64,000 bases of DNA from Agriotes lineatus (lineage: Eukaryota > Arthropoda > Insecta > Coleoptera > Elateridae). The position numbers were made by a program, and so were the translations under genes. Positions 45,260 through 57,989 of this stretch are shown here, one piece after another. Every line of letters begins with the position of its first letter. Position 1 is the stretch's first letter. Where the stretch lies: NCBI GenBank assembly GCA_940337035.1, contig CALNHX010003319.1:88976-152975 (forward strand), in the 5' to 3' direction. The notes under the pieces were generated by a model. That model saw nothing but the letters and a program-made list of their open reading frames with translations, did no database searches and was not told where the DNA came from.

Positions 45260-46860
45260 GACTTTTTTAATGAATATGTATATAATTATGGCCCCAGCAG
45301 TTTGTAATGAAACCTTTTAGCGATAATTGAATTTGATTTTTTTAATACGTACTTGTGCTAACCGTCAATATCAAAATTTTATAATGATATATTATGCAAT
45401 TTACCGATACCTTCTCGTTTCTCAAAGATAAGCCCTCAACAGTAAGTGTCGGTTTAAACGGCGAGTTAGATTGAGTTATCATTGTCGCAAGACGGTAACT
45501 GGGGCCCATTTTATTTTCATTTAATAATTTAGTGAAACCATTTATCTAATCCGAAGCACGACCATAATCGCTGAGGATTTTAAGTTACTCTGAGGTATAA
45601 GCCCACTCAAAAGTTAAAATGGACAGGGTAATTTTTATAGATTAACCACGATGATCGCCAACACGTGTAACGTGTAGGCATAGACTAAATAAGAATAAAT
45701 ATTTATTAAGTATGTACGTTGCGTTTATAAGGGAAAGTACCAATAATGCTTCCTAAATGCAAACATGTTTAATGTAAACACTTTTAATAACTATATTTTT
45801 ATGCTATCCTTTTATTAGCGGAATGCTATTTCTACCCCGCAGTTATAAACACAATATATTATTAGATGAACCGCAAAAAAAACTGTTTCTACTACGCAGT
45901 TATATAACAAACAATAATGTCCCTCTACGCGTAAAAGGCTGCTTCTACTACGAATTTATATTAAACATAAGTGACGCACACCTACAAGTTGTCACTCCAC
46001 GGCGCATACTTTAAAGAGCGGGCGCTCCGAACACTAATCTAATCATGCTCTCAGACGCAGTGCATACAGAACACAAGAAAGCGCGCCCTTACGCTACGAC
46101 TCACTTGATGTCGGCGAACTTCTAGCGAGACTGATGTGTGAAATCCGCAAAACACATTGACCCTCGTGTAAAACTGATACTGCGGCACTACTATAATTAA
46201 TTAGTTAGCATATAACATCAAACAACAATGAACACAGATGTACAAAGCGGCTGTATATTGAAATTCTGTAACACACTTAGACGAGCCAGATCAAGTTCTT
46301 ATTTCAAGTTCTTGAGATATAATTATTTTATTAAATGCGAATCAATGGTTCCTGCTTCAGTGCGACTACAATGTACGAGGTCAATTCAGTAATTATACGA
46401 CTTAATGTTACAAAAAGAAACTAGCTACGCTGGAACAACAGCGCCTGGGTACCCGTTGAAGTACTATCCTTAGAAAGTTACACATCAATCATTTTAAACT
46501 AACCGTTGGTTTCCGAAGATAATTTCATGCATTATTTTTGTGTTTGTCTCTGCGGAGTACAATTTTCTCGACAAAATAGTTCCTAGAGAAATGCTGTCAT
46601 TTTATAAGCAACTACGTAAGAAGAAATGTAATTGTAAAACGAGAAAAATTACAGAAGGTAAACCTATTTCTTTTACCATTCGGTTAAGATTTAGAATTTA
46701 GGAACAGGATTTGACAGATTATGTAAAAACATAAATCGACAATAGCTAATAAAATAGCCCGAAATTCTGCAGACAGGCATTTATTGTTCTTAATGATCTT
46801 AATGATACGGTTGGTCCATATGCGTATAAATGCTCGTCTTCCTGTCAATTATAGTGTAAA
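45260..46860. other. No recognised gene; one weak tandem repeat
   Basis: Three imperfect repeats of about 59 bp built on TTTCTACTACGCAGTTATA start near 45829, 45888 and 45946 and give a 63-codon open frame. A GC-richer patch lies at 46010-46160. No domain or RNA gene was seen. Confidence 0.5.
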
Positions 46861-46861
46861 T

Positions 46862-47351
46862 CTGGTGTGATACACCCACACAACTCCTTTTACAGTGATC
46901 TTATAATTAGCCAAAAATTTTCAAAAATTACAAATTCTACAAAAACGGTACAAAATAGAGCGTTAGTTGAAGAGACAAATTTTTTCTAGAATTTTAAGCT
47001 GAATTCAAAAATGTAATAATATACCGGGTGTTCTATTTAAAATAGGAGTTAATAAAAAAAAATAGAAAAGAAACCCATTTTAGAAGTATTCAACTGGAAA
47101 ATCACCTGTCTCACATCAATACACATTAAAAATGTAATCAAAATGTAAATTTAAAAAAAAATTTTTAGAGCCGTTTTTGAAAAAATCGAAAAAAACTTAA
47201 AAATCACAAGAGTAAACACCTACTTTCGGTTATGGGATTTTCTTAGAAAGCTTGCTGTCGCAGATAGATAGTACACAAAACTTATATATGAAGTTTCAAA
47301 GCCACTCTTTTCGTTTTTGAGATATTCTGTTTACAGACATACAGACACACA

Positions 47352-47399
<48 letters not shown>

Positions 47400-47538
47400 T
47401 ACACACACAGACAAACCAATGAAAAAAAATATGTTGTTTTGGGTTCAGGGGACTCTAAAACTTGAAGATCTGTTGAAAACTCAATTTCGAATTCTTGGGG
47501 TTATTCCAATACTTCCTTTATTGTAAAAGGAAGTAAAA
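46862..47538 (+). repeat. Dispersed ~700-bp repeat family, copy A
   Basis: It starts CTGGTGTGATACAC and ends CTTCCTTTATTGTAAAAGG. Inside are the conserved blocks ACAAATTCTACAAAAACGG, AGAGCCGTTTTTGAAAAAAT and GAGATATTCTGTT, then a CA microsatellite at 47338-47405. Related copies lie at 55.9-58.0 kb. Non-coding. The class is unknown. Confidence 0.75.
47338..47405. repeat. (CA)n microsatellite
   Basis: CA dinucleotide run with a few CAGA interruptions, replacing the (CAGA)n run of other family members. Confidence 0.9.
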
Positions 47539-47796
47539 ATACAAATCGTACCTCATATTATGTATGTGACTTTATTATAGCTAAGCTAGGTTTATATTGT
47601 GTATTTAAAAAAAACTCATTTACAGCATGCCATGATCAAAGTTAAGTTTGCTATAACTTGATACATAACCATTGAAGCAAATGAACTACCATAAGACAGA
47701 GAGAACTAAATTACATCTTGATCTTAAACTACTTTCGTAAAAATATACAAAACACTTCATAAAAAAAAAAATATTGACTCAGTCTGTTTCACAACT

Positions 47797-47881
47797 GATG
47801 GAAAACCTAACCTGTTAACCTCGAATTTGACATAGACTTACAGTGCTTCCAAAATATTATTCATACGTTTGAATTTCCACT
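47797..47881. repeat. Half copy of the 45065 hairpin family
   Basis: From GGAAAACCTAACCTG through GTTTGAATTTCCAC it matches the right arm of 45065-45250, and similarity continues into the downstream ACTTTTTTAATGAA. Confidence 0.7.
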
Positions 47882-47899
47882 TTTTTAATGAACATGTAT

Positions 47900-50490
47900 A
47901 AACTATCATACTTGAAAGAATATTCTCACTTTTCAATATTTTAGTTAACCGATTTTATAATAAACCGTTTGACAGAAAATCCAATGAAGGCAATTTTGTA
48001 GTAATAAAGTTACGCTTAATTCTTGTAAAACCACAGCATTTTTTTTAGAATATTAGATATACACAAACTTTTGCTCACTAAAACATCTTAATGGCATTTT
48101 TTAATACAATGCAAGTAGTTCTTGTTAAAATAAGTTTGGAAATCTAATTTTATTAAAGTATTTATGTACTTTGATGCCACAATATTGATATTGTAACACT
48201 GAAAACAGTGCTACAAGAGAGTTTATTATAACACAGTTTTTGTATTGTTATTTTCATATGACAAACATTGAAACAGCCTACCTTGTTTCAGACAACTGAC
48301 GGATTACCACATTTATTTGTCAAAATTTGAAGTTTTCGATTTTTTTTAATGCAAAATAGATAAAATAGTAGTATATTATACTCGTTTAGTAAGTGCTCCG
48401 ATGGAACGAATACTACAATGTCTCTTATTAAACTAGTATAATAATAAATTTTCGTAACTTTGTTTTGTAATGTAATAGCGTAATTACGAATGAATTAAAT
48501 TAATATAAAACAATCCGTTTGAGAAGTTTTGCCAAATATAGCTTTCTTACTTCTGTGGTTTCAAAAAGAATGTCATTTAGTTAAATTAAAACCCGTAGAA
48601 AAGAAGATTAAGTTAGACAACTATAAGACGTCCTGCATACGCCATTGTTATGCGGCATTTTCTACAGTGCGATCATAAAAATTCTTAAACAGCGGCTATG
48701 GATTTTCAACTGCACATCGTAGCATGTACCATAACAGTGTAATCACCTGTTACAATTTTGCTTGAATTATGTATTTTCATGCGTCATTTGCGTGAATCCA
48801 ATTTTGAAAATATGGAAAACCCATTTTAATAAACAGGTTCTGATTTACCAGGTGTAAAATTGACAGATGAGTTAATTATAGGCATTTGAACTACTCGGCA
48901 CTAATTTTGTTTTTCATGGCCACCGTTTTTGAAAACTAAACGAGTAAATACTTAACATCTATTATCTTTTATTTTCATTGAAAAGCTAATAAAACAAAAC
49001 TTCTTTAGTGTATTTTCAGTTGTTTACTAGTAAATAACATCTTTAAACCGACTCCTGCCCCACTTTAAATCTCTCGACAGGTTGGTAAAAGTAAAGCGCG
49101 GCGGCGAACAGAACCAGGGGTAGAATTCCCTTAATAATGGGGGCAGACAATCGACAATATCTCTAATGACGTAATTTGACGATATGTGAACAGCTGTTAG
49201 ACAAATGACGGTAAAGCCAACAAGCCTCTGGGATTTCGTGCTGTTCTCCCGAGGGATGGCCACCGGGAACGGTCGGTCTGCTTGCCTTTCGCTTTGGTTC
49301 GAGGGATAAAGAGGGAATTAAATATATCATCGATTTAATTTAATTGGTAATTGCTTTAACATGATTTGTTGACATACGGTTTTGTTTGCCCTTTCCTGCT
49401 GTATGTCTTCGACGCTCGGTGGAAAAATGCAAGTGCGCCGCGGATTTTATGGAAATGAGGTCGAATCTAATGCTATTTTATGCTAAAGCTTGGCTGCCTA
49501 AATGCATTCTATTTTTCTATGTGGTTTTCGATGGGTTCGCAGAACCTAGTTTAGTTTTCTTTTTGTTGCAATAAAAATTCCTTGCAAATTTTGATTTAAA
49601 AACTCCTTACAAAAACACTAAACGTTTGCCCTTGCTCAATCACATTATTATACAGGGTATTTTAATTAGTATGCTAGACACTTTGTAAAGTGATTTCATG
49701 ACTGAAAATAGTAGCCCAAGTTCTCCTAATAACATTTCTTTAAATCGGTAAAACAATTTACACATTTAGTGAGACTTACAAAATGTTATCCATACCTCTT
49801 AATAAAGTAAGAAGGGTCAAAACCAAACTTTTTGCTTGAAATCAAAGTATCTGTTTGTTTAACGTTTACGGTTGCCAGGTGACATCACAACACGAATGAT
49901 ATTAAACATTATTGCGTAAACTGAAACTCACTAGTTGACTTATGGCAATCAAAAAGTCATTTGTGGGTAATATTGCGATTATAGTTATGGGAAGTTTATT
50001 AAGAGGTATTGGATAAATATCTATATTATTCTTTTGGAATGCTGTTATTCATAGGCAAAATAAAAAGCAATCAATTTTATTTAGTAACTTATCAAACTTA
50101 ATTCAAATGGAAGGATTTTCTGATTTTAAGCTACTCTAACCAGAATTATTGGAGAATTGTAGAAGTAAATATTGTAATGGTAACAATCTGAAGGCTGCTA
50201 AGTTAATTATGAAAGTTAATCCCTAGGTATTACATTATTTATAGAATTATAAAAATATTCAATATAAAAAAAATACAAAGATGAATTTAAGTATAAGAAA
50301 GAACATCATAATTATTCAAAGGTTCATTTAGTAAATTAACGGATTAGAATTCAAATTCAGTTGAACAATTCAGATTAAGAAACAAAAAGGTTTCAATATA
50401 TGATTTAAATATTGCTTGAATTAAGGTGGAAGGTTAATGTCGAATAATTATTTGAAGAAGTCATTCAATATGTCAGGTATAAATAAATGT
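47900..50490. other. No recognised gene
   Basis: A GC-richer, apparently single-copy patch lies at 49030-49290. Short inverted pairs occur near 49792 and 49990 (ACCTCTTAATAAA). Nothing is supported as coding. Confidence 0.5.
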
Positions 50491-50494
50491 ACTA

Positions 50495-50610
50495 TACTTG
50501 AGCCGCCGAACAGGTAGAGTGGAGCAGGCAACCCAAATAACATATTACAAAGGTCACTTGATAATATTTTAATTATAATTACTAAAAGGATCGGAGATGC
50601 CGACCCTTCT
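50495..50610. repeat. Left copy of a ~120-bp inverted repeat pair
   Basis: From GCCGCCGAACAGG to GATCGGAGATGCCGACCC it is inverted at 54322-54440 with only a few differences. It abuts the 3' end of the minus-strand LINE, so it could be either a terminal repeat of an element enclosing 3.9 kb or the LINE's own 3' tail. Confidence 0.8.
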
Positions 50611-50639
50611 GGATTCTGGATTCTGGATTAAAAATGGAG

Positions 50640-52610
50640 GGTGAGTTACCTCACACGCACTTAGGCAGCATTAAGTGGGCCCATTGTGCTACCTCCCAGC
50701 AGCTCTCCAAGTTGGGTATCACTCAAGCCATCCAATCCTTTGAATGTACTTAAGGACGACCGCAACTGAGTGTTGCTAATTCTGACCATATCGGGCCAGA
50801 AGTCCCCCAACATGGATCCTCTGACTCTTGCGGGAGTTGGACAGTGGCACAGAACGTGTTCTGCTGTCTCGTCATCCTTGTTGCACCCACGACAGTTTGG
50901 GCTGTCCACCAGTCTCATCCTGAGCATATGTTGGTTTAGAGTGCAGTGTCGAGATAGGATACCCACGACTAGTCGAAGGTTCCTTCGGGACAGTTGCAAG
51001 CAATATTTGGCTGTCTTTGGCGACGGCGCTGTAAAGCAGCCCTTGCTTGACGACAACTTTGCATGTTAACCCACCTTCGTATGAAGCTGATTAAGGTTTC
51101 TTGATATAGCATAGAGCTTAATATTGTCAGGTATATAGGGATTACAGGTTCTGGCCCCAGAGAAGTTGTTCGGAGGCCAGTCTCGCAGTCTCATCAGCCT
51201 CCTCATTGCCGTAGTTACCGTCATGTCCTTTCACCCATACAAGAGAAACAACATTATTTTTTGAGATATCTTCGAGAGCTTCACGTCACTGCAGTACCAC
51301 ACCTGACTTAATTGTGCAACTGCCCAGGGCTAGTAAAGCTCTACTGTCACTGAAGATACCAATACATTGATTCTCGATTTTCCTTTCAAGAATTGCTTTT
51401 GCACTATGCATTATTCCAATTACTTCCGCTTGGAAGACAGTGGCCATTTTGCCTAGTGGTATGCTTTGGCGGAGGTTCAGATCGTCAGAGAAAACTCCGG
51501 CACCCGTTCCGTGCTTTGTTTTAGATCCATCAGTAAAGATGGATATATCTATATGCTGGGTAAACCCGGCATTTTCATAACCGTTAAATTTTCTATTGAA
51601 GGCATATTGTAGAGGGAGGTAGTCCACCATGGCGTCCAGAAGAGGGATCTTGTCGACGGCCTCATTCAGAATGCGGGTATGCCTGCCTCCCTTGCCTGCT
51701 GTGTGCCACAGCCCTTTGTAGCGCAGCCTCAAGGCGACCCCTACGGCTACTTTCTCCACAAAAAGATTAAGTGGTGGAAGGCATAAGATCACCTTTAAAG
51801 CGGCTGTAGGGGTTGAGCGTATAGCACCTGTAGAACTAAGACAGGCAAGACGTTGCACATGTCCTAGTTTACTTGCTGCCGTAGCCTGTCTGGCCCTAGG
51901 CCACCAGAAAAGTGCTCCATAACATAGCATGGGCCTAATAACGGCAATATACAGCCACAAGGTAATTAAGGGGAACACGCATCAGGTCCAGTCCCCACTG
52001 TAGTAGGGCTGGAACGATACCGTCCACTCCTGGCGACTTGAAGGGGAGAAAGGAGTTTATAGCCCAGGTTACTTTGTCATTCCGTACGACCTGGTTTGCC
52101 ACATTCCAATCCTCCTCTGAGGGAGCCTGGCTGTTGGTTTGGATCCTTAGAAAGGATCTTCTTCAACCGAGCCGCGGAGGCAGTGGTCTCTATGGAACTG
52201 CAAAACGTTTTGCAAGAGACCCTCTGTCTTTGGCGGATTTCTTTTTTGTATAAACGTTTTTGGTCTTTATAGACGTCCAGTCACTAGTAATTCTAGTTCT
52301 TTTTGCTTAGTTAAAGAGTTTGCCCAATGTTGATTTCATCCTGTCGAGTTTCGGACACCACCAGGAGGTTGTGTGACTTGCTTTGGATATCTTCAAGGGG
52401 CATGACGATTCGTAAGATTGTAGGATCGAGTTCTGCAGGATATCCACACTGATTTGCAAGTCCTCTACCTGATCAATATTTTCTGGGAAAACCGAATCCG
52501 CCAGATGAGCTTCCAGATCTGTCTTGTAAGATAGTCCCATCATCACAACATTTAGAACAGTATGGAAGCTATGCAAGTACGTTTCATCAGTGTACACAAT
52601 GTTTCAGCAT
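50640..52610 (-). pseudogene. RNase H-bearing LINE (I/LOA-like), RT core deleted
   Basis: Minus-strand order: 52597-52310, linker with 'LQNSILQSYESSCPLK' and 'WWCPKL'; about 52260-51990, RT motif 0-1 with 'INSFLPFKSPGVDGI' after a frameshift; 51978-51286, RT thumb 'YIAVIRPMLCYGALFWWP' and RNase H (FTDGSKT, FQAEV, FSDSRALL); 51056-50661, C-terminal zinc finger CRGCNKDDETAEHVLCHCP. The palm with YADD is missing because motif 1 is joined directly to the thumb. The short tandem (ATCCAGA)n near 50610-50635 is a likely 3' tail. RNase H plus the terminal CCHC fits the I/LOA-type group; the clade is not certain. Confidence 0.8.
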
Positions 52611-53100
52611 TCGGAAATATATTTTACCTTAAGAATTCAACACAATTTGCTGGAATTTCTCTCTTCTCTATTAGAACGTGTGCCTATTGTCTTGACATTT
52701 TTTCTATTGAAAACCCATTTTATGTACCAATCGCCTAAAGGAATGTAATTTCTCAGTGAAATTAATACCCCCTTCATTTTGTTCGACTTCGAATACAGCT
52801 TTCATTGTAGGTCTCTTTTTATGGCAAAGTTATAGATCACACTTGGGATTACTTCTTCTTTATATTGATCGACAGATGACCTGGGGTAAGTTTAGTAATT
52901 TGTTTTCTTGGAGATGTAAATTTTCTTCCGCCACTTTGTTAGGTTCCTTTAACAATTCGCTTAACTGTATTTAGACCAACATCGGTTGCTTTAGTCATTC
53001 ATTCTTGCAAAACGACTGAGCAAAATTGCAATAGTCGCTATAGATTCTTTCACGTCCTTGACTACGAATTAGTTTCTTACGGTACCCATAATGTAGGCAG

Positions 53101-53957
53101 TAGGGTTTCCAAGTCCCGGGACCAAAAGTGTTTTCGGGACTTACGAGCTAAATTTCAGGTCCCGGGACTAGTCCCGAAGATCCCGAAAATGGTCCCGAAG
53201 AGAAATACTGTACAGGTGAAATACGAATGAAATTTCAAAAGAAAAACAAGTGTTTTAAGCTAAATAAAGTACTTCTGTGCTCATAATTTGTGTTGGGGCT
53301 CATCTACAACTTCATTGCTTTCTTCTGGTACTAAAAATGTCTGTCGCTCTTCATCTTTTGCTTTTGTTTAAACTGCAAAGTGCGTGCGCAATCCTTTCGT
53401 CAAGTTGCCTCTGATTATGATAATTTTGTAGGAACCAACTTTACATTTCGCCAATTGTTTATCTTCAATATATAAAACTGTTGCCATAGTGACTTCAAAT
53501 TGTTATTTTTTTAAATGTAGAATGAAGGTAGGTTGCGAATCGGAATTCATTCTAATTGTAACGCTTTAGCAGACAAATAACGAACACACTTAAAACCCAA
53601 AAATATAAATTATTCAGCTTCTTCGTACATATCTAAATCCAACAAAAAAACATACAAATACATAATTAGAAGAAGATATGCAAATGTGGCTGAAACAACA
53701 CACAGGTTTAATTCTAACCTACCGAAAGCAATACCTCTCCTGCCTACGCAAAACGCAAATAATGCAGAATTTGCAAGAGGCATGAGTAATACGCCGGACG
53801 CCGGTGAATACCCGTCCTAATTCTCTGATATCGAGTATACGCACGCATGTTGACATGGTCCCGGGACTTCGCCTAGGCTGGCTGTGGTCCCGGGACTCGG
53901 TTTTTGTGGTAGAATCCCGGGACTGTCCCGGGACCGAATCCCGGACTGGAAACCCTG
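53101..53957 (-). mobile_element. hAT deletion derivative with 8-bp target duplication
   Basis: Ends TAGGGTTTCCAAGTCC and (inverted) CAGGGTTTCCAGTCC are flanked by GTAGGCAG at 53093-53100 and 53958-53965. Many TCCCGGGACT/TCCCGAA motifs cluster within 130 bp of each end, like the subterminal transposase-binding repeats of hAT elements. The middle (about 53455-53285, minus) encodes a decayed BED zinc finger (AKCKVGSYK...GNLTKGLRTHF, with one Cys changed to Gly). Non-autonomous. Confidence 0.85.
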
Positions 53958-54321
53958 GTAGGCAGCTCTATAAATAATTAAAATTTCCTTAAGAGACTAC
54001 TTTACAAGTCAATATTTTATACTTGCATGTAGCTGTGAAAACAGCAGTAGAGATGCACAATTTAGTCCTTGTAAATGGTTGAATAAAGGAACTCCAAAGA
54101 AAAAACTCTAAAAACTTAACCAAATCACGGGCAACGTGTTTTGGTTTCGACGCCGCAGGCAATAATGAGATTTAAGAAGAGCCAGGCCACAGGCCTAAAC
54201 ATTTCAATTATAAGTGCACAAATGTCAGGCTTGACTTTTAACTTGGTCGACATTTCTATTTGCATCATAACCTCAAAAAGTTATTAAATGAACAGTTATT
54301 GAAATTAGTTCTAATTATAAG

Positions 54322-54440
54322 GGTCGGCATCTCCGATCCTTTTAGTAATTATAATTAAAATATTATCAAGTGACCTTTGTGATATGTTATTTGGGTTGCC
54401 TGCTCCACTCTATCTGTGCGGCGGCCCTTGTATAGTATAT
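54322..54440. repeat. Right copy of the ~120-bp inverted repeat pair
   Basis: Inverted copy of 50495-50610, reading AGGGTCGGCATCTCCGATCC and ending near GGCGGCCCTTGTATAGTA. Confidence 0.8.
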
Positions 54441-54480
54441 TATCTAGCAGTGGTAAGTTTTGCGATTGTTTATTCTGATT

Positions 54481-54532
54481 TTATTATTATTATTATTATT
54501 ATTATGATTATTATTATTATTATTATTATTAT
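54481..54532. repeat. (TTA)n microsatellite
   Basis: TTA trinucleotide run interrupted once by TGA. Confidence 0.95.
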
Positions 54533-54539
54533 CTACCTA

Positions 54540-55900
54540 TGCCACTTCGCTTAAATTTTGCACATTTATCGTGTGTCGGTATTCTATCTAGCCTAATTTT
54601 ATTCGTTATTTTTCGTAAGAACACTTCTGGGTGTGATGTTTCCGGTCTTGCTTCGACATCATAATGTCAGAATGGGTCTTCCACATCTTCTTGTTTCTAG
54701 ATTTAGGTATTTGTTTCTGCAAATAGTTGAGTTGAGGCATCAAGATATCTTACTGTTTTTCTGAGTTCTTGAGTCTAACTTCGTTTTGTATATCTCCGAC
54801 ACCTATCCTGTATCTTAGGCAAATTTTGTAGCTAATTATTGTTTCATCCACACATCTAATACCCTTATGGACTGGAATGTGGATTAACAGTTCTCCATTT
54901 AGTCGTATTTTTGTAGTATTATTATGGCATAGGTATACCTCAAACTGTCTCTGTTAGTGTAGTAGGTATTTGCCTGGTATTTAGGTAGCTTAAAAATGTT
55001 TCATCAAAATGTTAACCATTTTAATATAGTTATATGAGTCTAGGGCTAAAGGCTTTAGAAATATTCATTTTATAGACAGGTTAACAAACAATGATATCTT
55101 CTGTGAATTATCTGTAGAGTGTAAAATACTGTTTCTGGCTATTAATGTTATATACGATATTCAAAACTTAGAAATGTAATAGTTTTTTTTAATAGAGCGC
55201 TCTATATGTTTTTCTATTTTTAAAAAAACCTATTTAATGGGCTTTTTTATATCTTACTTTCCCCCAATATTCAATTGCTTTTCAAATATACAAAAATTTA
55301 CATAAAAACCAATTTAAGTCCTTTCAGATGCTTTATTTAAACGGATAACAAACAAAAGCCGTCCAAATACTAATTTAAAATCTTGCACTCTCTAAGCACA
55401 ACAGAAAACCAGTTTTAGAAAATCAAAATCCATCCATTACTGACACCAGGAATACCAAACACGAAAAAAAACGAGAAATGCAAAAGTAAATTAAATCTGA
55501 AAAACGGTTGAATTCAACGGTATGAACTGAGATGTCAAAAGAAAGCTCATTAAAACAGCTTTAAAACATTCAAAAATATACAGGATGTTCTATTTAAAAA
55601 TTGATTGATAAAATTTGCAAACTCTGTATAGTTTTAATACCCCGAGAATAGAAGAAATATTTAGACCACTTAATGTAATTACGTATAGTTTTTGTTTTTT
55701 AAAATCTGACTCCTTCCGCTACTAGAATTAGTTTATTACTATATTTTTGGTTTTTTTAGTGATTATTATTTTCAGTATCTACACTAACAGGGCTTTTATA
55801 TTCTATATTTGGTTTTGTGTTATGTTCGGAGAATTCAAATGTTATAGAATTGGCATTTACGACGTTTGCTTGTTATCCCTTTAAATAAAGTATCTTTAGG
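54540..55900. other. No recognised gene
   Basis: AT-rich DNA without open frames of note. A CAGGATGTTCTATTT motif near 55581 resembles ends of foldback elements. Confidence 0.5.
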
Positions 55901-55904
55901 GGGC

Positions 55905-56526
55905 ATCAATTATTTTTACGTCCTATGTCTGGGACTCACCTCAAAAATTCTAACTTCAGTTTTCAACAGATCTTCACGTTTTAGAGTCCCCCTGAACCCA
56001 CAAAAGATGTTTTTGTTCAGTGGTCTGCCTGTCAGTCTGTGAACAGAATATCTCAAAAACGAAAAGAGGTATGGCATTGAAACTTCATATATAAGTTTTA
56101 TGTACTATCTAGATGCGACAGCAAGATTTTGAAGAAAATCGCATAACCGAAAGTTTACTCTTGCGATTTTTCAGTTTTTTTTTCGATTTTTTCAAAAACG
56201 GCTCTGACGATTCTATTCAAACTTTACATTTTTATTACATGTTTAATCTGTATTGATGTGAAATAGATAATTTTCCAGTTGAATACCTTAAAAATGGGTT
56301 ACTTTTGTGTTTTTTCTTTTTTTTATTAACTCCTAGTTTAAATAGAACACCTGATATATTATTACATTTTTGAATTCGGCTTAAAATTTTAGACAAAATT
56401 TGTCTTTTCAACTAACTCTCTATTTTGTACTGTTTCTGTAGAATTTGTAATTTTTGAAAGTTTTTTTTTGACTAATTATAGGATCACTGTAAAAGCAAGT
56501 TGTGTGCGTGTATCATACCAGATTTT
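55905..56526 (-). repeat. Dispersed ~700-bp repeat family, copy E (inverted)
   Basis: Reverse complement of copies A-C. It has the same blocks in reverse order (GAACAGAATATCTCAAAAAC, ATTTTTTCAAAAACGGCTCT, CAGTGATCCTATAATTAG). It faces copy B head to head across about 100 bp. Confidence 0.8.
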
Positions 56527-56623
56527 TTTATGTTCGAACTCGAATACCTGAAAAACGGTCGAATTTAGAGGTATGCACTAATACTCGTATCAACATAAAA
56601 CTCAGTACAAAACATTTAAAAAA

Positions 56624-57193
56624 ATCTGGTGTGATACACTCACACAACTTCCTTTTACAGTGATCTTATAATTAGTCAAAAATTTCATTTTTAATTAATT
56701 TTGTTAAAAATTTTCAAAAATTACAAATTCTACAAAAACGGTACAAAATCGAGTGTTAGTTGAAGAGACAAATTTTCTTTAGAATTTAAAGGTGAATTCA
56801 AAAATGTAATAATATACCGGGTGTTTTATTTAAAATAGGAGTTAATAAAAAAAATAGAAAAAAAAAACAAAATAAACCCACTTTAGAAGTATTCAACTGA
56901 AAAATCACCTATCTCACATCAATACACATTAAAAATGTAAGAAAAATGTAAAGTTTTAAAAAAAATCGTTAGAGCCGTTTTTGAAAAAATCGAAAAAAAC
57001 TGAAAAATCACAAGAGTAAACACCTACTTCCGGTTATGCGATTTTCTTCAAAAGCTTGCTGTCTCATCTACATAGTACACAAAACTTATATATGAAGTTT
57101 CAATGCCATACCTCTTTTCGTTTTTGAGATATTCTGTTCACAGACACACAGACAGACACACAGACAGACACACAGACAGACAGACAATGAAAA
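56624..57193 (+). repeat. Dispersed ~700-bp repeat family, copy B (3' truncated)
   Basis: Starts CTGGTGTGATACACTC and ends in the (CAGA)n run, where copy C begins. Confidence 0.85.
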
Positions 57194-57196
57194 AAA

Positions 57197-57989
57197 TCTG
57201 GTGTGATACACTCACACAACTTCCTTTTACAGTGATCTTATAATTAGTCAAAAAATTTCATTTTTAATTTTTAAAAATTTGTCAAAAATTTCAAAAATTA
57301 CAAATTCTACAAAAACGGTACAAAATAGAGTGTTAGTTGAAGAGACAAATTTTCTCTAGAATTTTTAGGTGAATTTGAAAATGTAATAATATACGGGTGT
57401 TTTATTTAAAATAGGAGTTAATAAAAAAAATAGAAAAAAAAACAAAAGAAACCCACTTTAGAAGTATTCAACTGGAAAATCACCTATCTCACATCAATAC
57501 ACATTAAAAATGTAATAAAAATATAAAGTTTAAAAAAAAATCGTTAGAGCCGTTTTTGAAAAAATCGAAAAAAACCGAAAAATCACAAGAGTAAACAGCT
57601 ACTTCGGTTATGCGATTTTCTTCAAAAGCTTGCTGTCTCATCTACATAGTACACAAAACTTATATATGAAGTTTCAACGCCATACCTCTTTTCGTTTTTG
57701 AGATATTCTGTTCACAGACACACAGACAGACACACAGACAGACAGACAGACAGACCAATGAAAAAAAATATGTTTTTTGGGATCAGGGGACTCTAAAACG
57801 TGAAGATCTGTTGAAAACTCAATTTCGAATTTTTGGGGTGAATCCAATACTTCCTTTATAGTAAAAGGAAGTAAAAAATATGTTTTTTGGGATCAGGGGA
57901 CTCTCAAACGTGAAGATCTGTTGAAAACTCAATTTCGAATTTTTGGGGTGAATCCAATACTTCCTTTATAGTAGTAAAAGGAAGTAAAA
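57197..57989 (+). repeat. Dispersed ~700-bp repeat family, copy C plus duplicated tail
   Basis: A full copy ends at about 57875 with CTTCCTTTATAGTAAAAGG. The last ~110 bp (TATGTTTTTTGGGATCAGGG onward) is repeated once more to about 57989. Confidence 0.85.

Noticed and set aside
47317..47526. 69-codon frame spanning the CA microsatellite
   Set aside because: The codons come from the dinucleotide run in a dispersed non-coding repeat.
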